A stretch of 64,000 bases of DNA from Saccharothrix australiensis (GTDB taxonomy: Bacteria > Actinomycetota > Actinomycetes > Mycobacteriales > Pseudonocardiaceae), in the NCBI RefSeq assembly GCF_003634935.1, contig NZ_RBXO01000001.1, positions 4,365,501 to 4,429,500 on the forward strand. The letters are read 5' to 3'. The notes under the pieces are model-generated. The model was not told where the DNA came from. It saw only the letters and a list, made by a program, of their open reading frames with translations, and made no database searches. A program made the translations under genes and the position numbers. Positions 8,916-17,000 of this stretch are shown in pieces (within the stretch, counting starts at the first letter, position 1; each line of letters starts with the position of its first letter).

Positions 8916-9704
8916 ATGGAACTGGCAGGCATCCGCGGCAGGGTCGCGGTGGTCACCGGCGCGACCGGCGGCATCGGGTCGGCGGTCACGTCGGCGCTGG
9001 CCGGGCACGGCGCGGTCGTCGCGGCGGTCGACGTCGACGGCGGCGGGCTGGAGGCGCTGGCGGGACGGCTGCGGTCGACGCCCGGCCGGGTCGAGGTGGT
9101 CAAGGCCGACGTCACCTCGGCGGCGGAGGTCGCCGCCGCGGTCGACCGGGTCGACGCCGAGGTCGGCCCGATCGACTTCCTGGTCAACGTGGCGGGCATC
9201 CTGCGCACGGGCGGCGCGCTCGACCTGAGCGACGAGGACTGGGCGGCGACCTTCGCGGTCAACACCACCGGCGTGTTCCACGCCTCGCGGGCCGTCGCGC
9301 GCCGGATGGTCGCCGCCGGGCGGGGCGGCGCGATCGTGACGGTCGCGTCGAACGCGGGATCGGTGCCGCGGGCCCGCATGGCCGCCTACGGACCGTCCAA
9401 AGCCGCCTCGATCGCGTTCACCAAGGCGCTCGCGCTGGAGCTGGCCGAGCACTCGATCCGCTGCAACGTCGTCTCACCCGGCTCCACCGACACGGCGATG
9501 CTGGCCGCGCTCAACGGCCGGGCGGAGGCCGAGGCGGCGGCCATCGCGGGCGACCCGGCGGCCTTCCGCGTCGGCATACCGCTGGGCAAGGTCGCGCGAC
9601 CGTCCGATGTGGCCGACGCGGTGCTGTTCCTCCTGTCGGACCACGCGAACCACATCACCATGCAGGAGCTGGTCGTCGACGGCGGCGCCGCGCTCGGCGC
9701 GTAG
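8916..9704 (+). CDS. Short-chain dehydrogenase (DHHA to 3-hydroxyanthranilate step)
   Basis: A 262-residue classical SDR. The cofactor motif TGATGGIG lies near residues 12-19, NVAG follows, and the catalytic SxnYxxxK set is seen in VASNAG...AAYGPSKAA. It is close in type to EntA-like 2,3-dihydro-2,3-dihydroxybenzoate dehydrogenases. Lying between the phzC- and phzD-like genes, it most likely oxidises trans-2,3-dihydro-3-hydroxyanthranilate (the PhzD product) to 3-hydroxyanthranilate with NAD+. I place the start at ATG 8916, 5 bases after GAGGAG, rather than at GTG 8913. Alternative: dehydrogenation of isochorismate-derived DHB, which is less likely with a PhzE partner. Confidence 0.88.
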   Translation: MELAGIRGRVAVVTGATGGIGSAVTSALAGHGAVVAAVDVDGGGLEALAGRLRSTPGRVEVVKADVTSAAEVAAAVDRVDAEVGPIDFLVNVAGILRTGGALDLSDEDWAATFAVNTTGVFHASRAVARRMVAAGRGGAIVTVASNAGSVPRARMAAYGPSKAASIAFTKALALELAEHSIRCNVVSPGSTDTAMLAALNGRAEAEAAAIAGDPAAFRVGIPLGKVARPSDVADAVLFLLSDHANHITMQELVVDGGAALGA

Positions 9705-9717
9705 GAGGGGGATCGCC

Positions 9718-10377
9718 GTGGCCATTCCACCGATCGAGCCGTACCCGATGCCGGGGCCGGACGAGCTGCCCGCCGCCGTGCCGCCGTGGGTGGTGCGCCC
9801 GCGCCGGGCGGCGCTGCTGATCCACGACATGCAGCGGTACTTCCTCGCGCCGTTCCAGGCGGACCGGTCGCCCGCGGTCGACCTGGTGCGCAACATCGCG
9901 CTGCTGCGCGACCGGTGCCGCGCGTTGGGCGTCCCGATCGCCTACACCGCTCAGCCCGGCGGGATGACCGAGCGGCAGCGCGGGCTGCTGAAGGACTTCT
10001 GGGGCCCCGGCATGACCATCGCGCCCGAGCAGCGGACCGTGGTGGCCGGGCTGGAGCCGGCCGCGGGCGACCGCGTGTTCACCAAGTGGCGCTACAGCGC
10101 GTTCCACCGGTCCGACCTGCTGGCGCACCTGCGCCGGCACGGGCGCGACCAGCTCGTCCTGTGCGGGGTGTTCGCCCACGTCGGCGTGCTCACCACGGCG
10201 GTGGACGCCTACAGCCACGACATCGAGACCTTCGTGGTGGCCGACGCCGTGGCGGACTTCTCCGCCGAGCACCACCGCCTGGCGCTGTCCCAGGCGGCGC
10301 GGCTGTGCGCGGTCACGCCCACGACCGCCGCCGTCCTGGAGGACCTGGCGGTGCGCGCGGCGGACGCGGTCCCGTGA
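9718..10377 (+). CDS. phzD: Isochorismatase-family hydrolase (PhzD type)
   Basis: A 219-residue isochorismatase-fold enzyme. The catalytic Asp37 (HDMQRYF) and Lys123 (FTKWRYSAF) match the PhzD positions, and the block [12 protein letters not shown] replaces the nucleophilic Cys region of amidase relatives, as in true vinyl-ether hydrolases. PhzD removes pyruvate from 2-amino-2-deoxyisochorismate to give trans-2,3-dihydro-3-hydroxyanthranilic acid. The start GTG 9718 follows AGGAGGGGG, which overlaps the end of the SDR stop region, showing tight coupling. With the upstream genes and phzE it completes a 3-hydroxyanthranilate route; no phzF, phzA/B or phzG is seen, so phenazine formation is unlikely. 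Confidence 0.93.
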   Translation: MAIPPIEPYPMPGPDELPAAVPPWVVRPRRAALLIHDMQRYFLAPFQADRSPAVDLVRNIALLRDRCRALGVPIAYTAQPGGMTERQRGLLKDFWGPGMTIAPEQRTVVAGLEPAAGDRVFTKWRYSAFHRSDLLAHLRRHGRDQLVLCGVFAHVGVLTTAVDAYSHDIETFVVADAVADFSAEHHRLALSQAARLCAVTPTTAAVLEDLAVRAADAVP

Positions 10378-10478
10378 ACGCTCGGTGTTGCGGAGCGTGG
10401 CGGCCCGGTCGGCACGCGATCGGGCGAACGGGTCGTCGCGACCCCGATGGGATCACTCCGAGTGGAGGATCAGCCGGG

Positions 10479-10499
10479 GTACTGCGTCATTCGAAGTAC
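10479..10499. promoter_or_regulatory. GTACT-N11-AGTAC inverted repeat before the BlaI-like gene
   Basis: Perfect 5-bp arms separated by 11 bp, 70 bp upstream of the BlaI-like start. BlaI/MecI repressors bind TAC...GTA dyads, so this could be an autoregulatory site; the arms are short and the match may be fortuitous. Confidence 0.35.
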
Positions 10500-10568
10500 G
10501 CACCACACCCCCGTTCGGTATCTTCGCCCCACGGCCACTGCGCTTGGCTCAAGCGAGGGGGAGGGCGA

Positions 10569-11039
10569 ATGCGCGCGAGCCTGGAACGCGAGGTGTTGGA
10601 CATCCTGCGGTCGGCGGTCCGACCGCTGCCGGTGCGCGAGGTGCTGGAACGGGTCAACGCGCGACGCGGGAGCCCGCTGGCGTACACGACGGTCATGACG
10701 GTGCTGCGGAGGCTCACCGACAAGGACGCGGCCGTCCGCCACGACGACGACGGCCGCCACGTCTACCGCGCCACGGCGGACAGCGAGGCCGAACTCGCCG
10801 TCCGGCGGGTGGTCGCCGAGCACGGCGACGCGGCGCTGGCGTCGTTCCTCCGGTTGCTGGCGGCGGACCCGGCGCTGCGCGAGCAGGCGCACGCGTCGGC
10901 CGCCCGGCGGCCGGACGTCGCCGAGCGCCGCGGCCCGACCGGGCGGCCCCGGCTGTGGACCGACGTGTACTTCGGCCCGCCGCAGCCGGTGGCGGGCGAC
11001 GAGGACGGCGACGACTGGACGCGGTGGGTCGCCGGGTGA
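10569..11039 (+). CDS. BlaI/MecI/CopY-type winged-helix repressor
   Basis: A 156-residue protein whose first ~80 residues form the penicillinase-repressor winged helix: LEREVLDILR, PVREVLERV, AYTTVMTVLRRL and a wing near HVYRATADSE. The C-terminus is a short helical dimerisation part followed by a polar tail. ATG 10569 follows GGGGGAGGG. No BlaR1-like sensor protease is adjacent, so its signal is unknown; in actinomycetes stand-alone BlaI proteins often control transporters or respiratory genes. It lies between the phzD-like gene and the SARP, 36 bp upstream of the latter, and probably shares a transcript with it. Confidence 0.88.
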   Translation: MRASLEREVLDILRSAVRPLPVREVLERVNARRGSPLAYTTVMTVLRRLTDKDAAVRHDDDGRHVYRATADSEAELAVRRVVAEHGDAALASFLRLLAADPALREQAHASAARRPDVAERRGPTGRPRLWTDVYFGPPQPVAGDEDGDDWTRWVAG

Positions 11040-11075
11040 TCCGTTCGGGTTGATCGACGCACGTGGGGGGAAGCC

Positions 11076-12869
11076 GTGCAGTTCTGCGTCCTGGGGCCGC
11101 TCGCGGTGCGCGCCGCCGACGCCCGGCGGGTGCCCAGCGCGATGATGCCGCAGCGGCTGCTCGCGCTGCTGCTGCTCAACGCCAACCGCGTGGTGTCCAC
11201 GGCCACGATCGTCGACGAGCTGTGGGGCGGCGAGCCGTCCAAGCGCGTCCGGCAGACCGTGCAGACCTACGTCTACCAACTGCGGCGGGCGCTGGGCGGC
11301 GACGCGGGCGTGCTGCTGGAGACCCACCCGCGCGGCTACCTGATCCGCCTGGCCGACGGCCTGCTCGACCTGTGGCGGTTCGAGGACCTGGCCGCGCGGG
11401 GCCAGCGGGCGCTGCGCGACGGCGACGCGGAGGGCGCGGCCCGGCTGCTGTCCGAGGCGCTGGGCCTGTGGTCGGGCACGCCGCTGGACGGCTTGCCGCT
11501 GGGACCGGTCCTGGAGGCCAGGAAGGTGCAGCTGACCGACCGCCGGCTGGTGGTGCTGGAACAGCGGATCGACGCCGACCTCGCCGCGGGCGAGGACCGG
11601 GTGCTGCTGCCGGAGCTGGGCGCGCTGCTCGCCGAGCACCCCACGCACGAGGGGTTCACCGCCCAGTTCATGACCGCCGCCCACCGCTGCGGGCGGCGCG
11701 GCGAGGCCCTGGACGCCTACGGCCGCCTGCGCCGCCTGCTGGTGGCCGAGCTGGGCCTGGAGCCGTCGGCACGGCTCCAGGCGCTGCACCGCGCGCTGCT
11801 GGCGGACGACCCGGCGGGCACGTCCACCGCGCGGGACCGGGTCGTGCCCGCGCAACTGCCGTTCGACATCGGCGACTTCGTCGGTCGCCGCGACGCGCTG
11901 GACGCGGCGGTGACCGCGCTGCGGGTGGGCGAGCCGCGCCGGGCGGTACCGCTGGTGGCGGTGATCGGGCAGGCGGGCGTCGGCAAGACGGCGTTCGCGG
12001 TCCGGCTGGGGCACCGGGTCCGGGAAGCCTTCCCGGACGGCCAGCTGGTGGCCGCGCTGCACGACGGGCTGGACCGGCCGGTGGACCCCGCGCACGTGCT
12101 GCGGTCGTTCCTGCTGGCCCTGGGCGTCCCGGAGGCGCGGCAGCCCGCCGACGCGGTCGACCGGACCCGGCTGTTCCGCAGCCTCGTGGCCGACCGCGGC
12201 CTGCTGGTGGTGCTGGACGACGCGGCCTCGGTCGAGCAGGTGCTGCCGCTGCTGCCCGCCGGGCCGGGCTGCGCCGCCGTGCTGACCTCGCGGGTCCGGC
12301 TGCGCGGGCTGCCGGTCGGCTCGACCGTCGAGCTGGGGCCGCTGCGCACCGACGACGGCGTGGCCCTGCTGTCGGCCGTGCTCGGCCCGGCGAGGGTCGC
12401 CGCCGAGCACGACCAGGCGCGCCGCGTGGTCGGGTTGTGCGACGCGCTGCCGGTGGCCGTGCGCATCGCCGCCGAGAAGCTGCTGTCCCGCCCGGTGTGG
12501 CCGCTGCGGAAGTTCGCCGACCGGCTGGCCGACGAGTCGCGGCGGCTGGCGGAGCTGCGCACCGGCGCGCTGGACCTGCGGGACCGGCTGGCGTCGGCGT
12601 GCGGCCGGCTCGGCCCGTCCGACGGCCGCGCGCTGCCGGTGCTGTGCGCGGCGTTCGGCGGCGACCGGTTCGACCTCGCCGCCACCGCGCGCGTGCTGGC
12701 CGCGCCGGAGGCCGAGGTCGAGGCGCTGGCGGAGAGCCTCGTGGACGCGCACCTGCTGCGCATCGTCGGCGTGCAGCCCTCCGGCACGGCGTGGTTCCGG
12801 TTCCCCGACCTGGTGCGGCTGCACGCGGTGGACGTCGACGACACCGCACGCCCCCACCTCGTGGGGTGA
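11076..12869 (+). CDS. SARP-type activator with NB-ARC ATPase domain (AfsR-like, truncated form)
   Basis: A 597-residue regulator. Residues ~1-90 form an OmpR-type winged helix (VDELWGGEP, TYVYQLRRAL, GYLI) and ~95-245 the bacterial transcriptional activator domain, together the SARP signature. An NB-ARC ATPase follows, with Walker A GQAGVGKTAF near residue 300 and the Walker B-like LLVVLDDAA. It lacks the C-terminal TPR repeats of full AfsR. GTG 11076 follows GTGGGGGGAA. SARPs bind direct repeats ahead of -10 boxes and activate biosynthetic operons; the 14-bp direct repeats at 19446 are a candidate target. It is the most likely pathway-specific activator of this cluster. Confidence 0.92.
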   Translation: MQFCVLGPLAVRAADARRVPSAMMPQRLLALLLLNANRVVSTATIVDELWGGEPSKRVRQTVQTYVYQLRRALGGDAGVLLETHPRGYLIRLADGLLDLWRFEDLAARGQRALRDGDAEGAARLLSEALGLWSGTPLDGLPLGPVLEARKVQLTDRRLVVLEQRIDADLAAGEDRVLLPELGALLAEHPTHEGFTAQFMTAAHRCGRRGEALDAYGRLRRLLVAELGLEPSARLQALHRALLADDPAGTSTARDRVVPAQLPFDIGDFVGRRDALDAAVTALRVGEPRRAVPLVAVIGQAGVGKTAFAVRLGHRVREAFPDGQLVAALHDGLDRPVDPAHVLRSFLLALGVPEARQPADAVDRTRLFRSLVADRGLLVVLDDAASVEQVLPLLPAGPGCAAVLTSRVRLRGLPVGSTVELGPLRTDDGVALLSAVLGPARVAAEHDQARRVVGLCDALPVAVRIAAEKLLSRPVWPLRKFADRLADESRRLAELRTGALDLRDRLASACGRLGPSDGRALPVLCAAFGGDRFDLAATARVLAAPEAEVEALAESLVDAHLLRIVGVQPSGTAWFRFPDLVRLHAVDVDDTARPHLVG

Positions 12870-12935
12870 CACCCCGGCCCTCCGGACGACGCGGAGGTGC
12901 CGCGCGACCCGTGGCGGGTCGCGCGGCACCCCGCC

Positions 12936-13964
12936 TCACCGTTCCGACCAGTCCGGCACGTGCGTGATCTCCACGACGACCGTCGTCCAGTTGAAGCCGC
13001 CGCCCGCGCCGATCACCACGACCCGGTCGCCGGGCTCGACCGCGCCCGTCTCGACCAGGTGGCTCAGGCCCGCGAACTGGTCGGCGGCCCCGGTGTGGCC
13101 GACCTGGCTGCCCCACTCCCACGTGGTGCGCTCCAGCTCGATGCCCAGCGGCGTCAGGCACTGCCGGCGCATCAGGTCCAGCCCGAAGTGCGGCGCGACG
13201 AACCACCTGATGTCGTCGAGGTCGGTGTCGGCCTCGGCCAGCGCCCGGTTCGCGGCCCGGCGCATCCCGAGCGCCCGGCGCGGCCCGCTCTCCTCCAGCG
13301 GCATCACGTCGGAGAACTCCAGGGTGCGCGCCTCCAGCTCCACCGGGTACTGGGCCGGGTCGGGGTACTCGTGGAAGGGCTGGTTGCCGCGTTGCAGCCC
13401 CTCCAGCTCGGGATCGGACACGGTGACCGCCGACAGCACCCGCGCGAACCCCTCGCGCCGGGACAGCACGACCGCGGAAGCGCCGTCGGCGAACAGCAGC
13501 CCCGCGCTCGACCGCCACCGGTTCCACGCGGGCTCGGTGAACTTGTCGCCGGCGGTGATCACGGCCGCCCGGCCGGGCCCGAGCCAGGCCGCGGCCAGCT
13601 GGACGGACGCGACGCCGCCGTTGGACAGCTGCCGCACCTCGTAGGACACGCCGCCGCGGCCCAGGACGCGGTGCTGCACGAAGGACGCGGCGTTCCAGCC
13701 GTCGAGCCCGTTGTAGTTGGCCACGGCGTGCAGGAGCAGGTCGACGTCCTCCGGTCGGTGCCCGGACCGCGCGAGCGCCTGCTTGCCCGCCCGCACCGCC
13801 ATCTCCGGCTGCGTGTCCTCGGGGCCGGCGATGGCGACGGACCTGGTCCGGGTGCGTTGCGCGGCGGCCGGTTCGCAGCGGCCGTCGGCCACCGCCTCGT
13901 CCACCGACACCGTCTTGGGGTGGAACCACCCGAGGCCGGCGATGTGGAGATCCTCGTAGCGCAT
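12936..13964 (-). CDS. KAS III-like acyltransferase with Ser nucleophile
   Basis: A 342-residue thiolase-fold protein of the FabH/KAS III family. The usual Cys is replaced by Ser114 (QLSNGG), His259 is kept (APHFG) and the usual Asn is His290 (VGHTGAAD). Such Cys-less relatives (for example DpsC or ChlB3-type proteins) act as acyl selectors or acyltransferases rather than decarboxylating condensing enzymes. It is 46 bp downstream of the iterative PKS gene, so it plausibly moves the aromatic acyl group from the PKS ACP to an acceptor. A KAS III-like protein is also reported in the A33853 benzoxazole pathway. Transfer onto 3-hydroxyanthranilate or the NRPS carrier is inference. Confidence 0.9.
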   Translation of the reverse strand: MRYEDLHIAGLGWFHPKTVSVDEAVADGRCEPAAAQRTRTRSVAIAGPEDTQPEMAVRAGKQALARSGHRPEDVDLLLHAVANYNGLDGWNAASFVQHRVLGRGGVSYEVRQLSNGGVASVQLAAAWLGPGRAAVITAGDKFTEPAWNRWRSSAGLLFADGASAVVLSRREGFARVLSAVTVSDPELEGLQRGNQPFHEYPDPAQYPVELEARTLEFSDVMPLEESGPRRALGMRRAANRALAEADTDLDDIRWFVAPHFGLDLMRRQCLTPLGIELERTTWEWGSQVGHTGAADQFAGLSHLVETGAVEPGDRVVVIGAGGGFNWTTVVVEITHVPDWSER

Positions 13965-14010
13965 GTGGTGTCCCTCGTCTCGTGTCGTCCGTCTCGTGTC
14001 GTCGGGGTGC

Positions 14011-17000
14011 TCACCCGCCGACGCCGCTGAGCCGCGGGGCGGGTTCCCCGGCCGCCCGCTCCCCCGCGGGCGCGAGCCGCTCGGCGAGGTAGTCGGTGAT
14101 GGCGGTGACCGTCGGGTGGTTCCACAGCAGGGTCGCGGGCAGGCTGAGCCGGAACCGCTTCTCCAGCCGGCGGCGGATGGACAGCGTCATCACCGAGTCC
14201 AGGCCCAGCTCGCCGAGCGGGCGGCGGACGTCCAGGGCGTCGGCGTCGATCTTCAGCTCGCCGCCGATCTCGCCGGCCACCCGCGCCAGCAGGTGGGCCC
14301 GCAGGTCCGCGGGGTCGAGCGCGGCGAGGTCGTCGCCGCTCGCGGCGTCCTCGTCGGCGGACGCCGCGCCGAAGGCGAGCCCCGCCAGCACGGGCAGCGG
14401 CGACCGCCCGGCGTCCAGTTCGGCGACGCGCAGGACGACGGCGTGCGGCAGGGCGTGGCGGGCGGCGAACTCCCACGCGGAGAACGCCTCGGCGGCCGAG
14501 ATGTCGCCCACGCCGCGATCGCGCAGCTCCTGGTCCACGACGTCGCTGACCGCCATGCCCATGCCCCGCCACGACGTCCACGCCAGGCTCACCGCGCCCG
14601 CGTCGCCCTGTGCCGCCCGGTGCCGCGCCAGCGCGTCGAGGAACGCGTTGGCCGAGGCGTAGCTCGCCTGCCCGGTCAGCCCGAGCAGCTGCCCGACGGA
14701 GGAGAACAGGACGAAGAAGTCCAGCTCCCCCACCGGGAACAGCTCGTGCAGCACCAGCGCGCCCTGCACCTTGGGCGCCAGCACGGTCCGCAGCGACGCC
14801 TCGTCCAGGGTGCGCAGCATCCGGTTGTCCAGCACACCGGCGGCGTGCACGACGCCGCGCACCGGGGGCACGTCCAGCGCGTCGGCGTCGAGCAGCCGCA
14901 CCGCCCGCGCCCGGTCGGTGACGTCCAGCGCGACGGGCTTGACGGTGACGCCCTGCGCCTCCAGGGCGCGCACGGCGGCGACGCGCTCCAGCACGGCCGG
15001 GTCGGTCACCCGGTCCCACTCGGCGCGCGGCGGCACGGTGGTCCGGCCGACCAGCACGAGCCGGCGCGCCCCGCGCCCGGCGAGCCAGGCGGCGACCTCC
15101 AAGCCCAGCACGCCGAAGCCGCCGGTGACGACGTAGGTGCCGTCGGAGCGGCACTCGAACGGCGGGCGGGTCGGCTCGCCGTCGACGGTGGCCAGCCGGG
15201 CGGCCAGGACCTCGCCGCCGCGCACGGCGAACACGTCGGGGTCGGCCGCGGCGCGCAGCACCCGCGCCAACCCCTCCGCGCCGAGGTCGTCGCGCGCCGG
15301 GTCGAGGTCGACCACACCGCCCCACAGCTCGGGGTGCTCGCCGCCGACGATCCGGCCCAGGCCCCAGACGGCGGCCTGGCCCAGCGCGTCGAACTCCGCC
15401 GACTCCGCCTGCCCGGTGGTGACCGCCCACAGGCGCGGCGGCAGGGCGGCGTTGTGCTCGCCGACGAGCTGGGCGGTCCGGGCGAGGAGCCACGAGGCCC
15501 GGACCGCCGCCTCGCCGACCGGGCCGGGACGCCCGGCGACGACCAGGACCGCGTCGCCGGGCCCGAGGTCCGGCGCGACGCGCTCGAACTCGTCGAGGTC
15601 GGTCACCGGGCGGGTCCGCACGTCGAACGCTTCCAAGGCGCTCGCCACGACCGCGGCCCGCGGCCCCACGACGACGACCGTGCCCAGGGGGCGTCGGCGC
15701 GGCGCGGACACGTCCACCGGCCGCCAGTCGACCCGGTGGACGAGCCTGCGCGGGCTGACCGGCGCGCCCCGGTCGCCGTCGAGCGTGCCGCAGCGGAGGC
15801 CGTCGAGCACGCCCAGCACGGCGCCGCCCTCGTCGGCGACCACGACGTCCACGGTGTCCTCGGTGTCCAGTCGCACGTGGACCAGCACGGTCGCCGGCGG
15901 CTGCCCGGTCAGCACGACGCGGCGGACGTGCGCGGGCATCCGCAGCACCGGGTCGCCGGGGAACACCAGCGGCGCGACGGTGAGCACGGCGTCCACCACC
16001 GAGCCCCACCCCGGCGAGGGCTCGCCGTCGGGGTGCGGGCGGACGGTGGCCAGCACCTCGGCGTCGCCCGCCGCGAGCGCGTCGACCCGCCAGGGGAACC
16101 CCTTGTCGGCGACCCCGACGGCGTGCAGCCGGTCGAGCACGTCGCCGGGGTCGCGGACCTCCGCGCACCGCAGCCCGGCCTCGGCGAGGTCGAAGCCGGT
16201 GCCCGCGGTGGCGTCGGCGGAGATCGTGGCGGTGCTGTGGGTCTGCCACGCCTGGTCGGCAGCGTCGCCGGCGTCCTCGGCGACGATCCGCGAGGCGATG
16301 CGCACGGTGTCGTCCTGGCGCACGACCTGGAGCTCCCGCCGCGCGGTCACCGGCACCGGGGCCTTGAGCACGACGTCGGTCAGCGCCTCCGCGCCGCCCG
16401 CCGCGAGGAACGTGTTGAGCAGCACGGCGGCGGGGACGATCTCCACGCCGTGCACCGGGTGGTCGCCCGGATAGGGCCGGCTGTCCTCGTCCAGGGTGGT
16501 CCGCCACACCTGGAGGTTCGCCGCGCCCGCGACGTCGAGCCGCGCGCCGAGCAGGTTCTCGGCGGCCACGTCGTGCCCGATGCCGCCGCGCCCGACCGCG
16601 GAGCCGGTGAACCAGTACGGGCGGTGCCGCCACGCGACGCGGGGCAGCGACGGCACCCGGCCGCGCGGGAGCGCGCCCGCGAAGTCCACCGCCGCGCCCG
16701 CGCAGTGCAGCAGCGCGAGGTTGTGCCGCACCGCGTCCCGCTCGGGCCGCGACCGGCGCAGCGTGCCGGTCACCAGCGAGTCGGCCACGCCCAGCTCGGA
16801 CAGCGTCTCGCCGACGGAGTGGGCCACGACCGGGTGCGGCGAGACCTCCAGGAAGATCCGGTGGCCGTCCGCCGCGGCGGCGGTGACGGCGGTGGCCAGC
16901 AGGACGGGGTTGCGCAGGTTGCCCGCCCAGTAGGCGCCGTCGCGGCGCGCGGTGGAGCGGGGGTCGGGCAACGCCGTGGTGTAGAGCGGGACGGCGGGCT

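Noticed and set aside
5381..10377. Phenazine cluster
   Set aside because: The phzC/D/E types are present but phzF, phzA/B and phzG are not, and the SDR diverts the intermediate to 3-hydroxyanthranilate.
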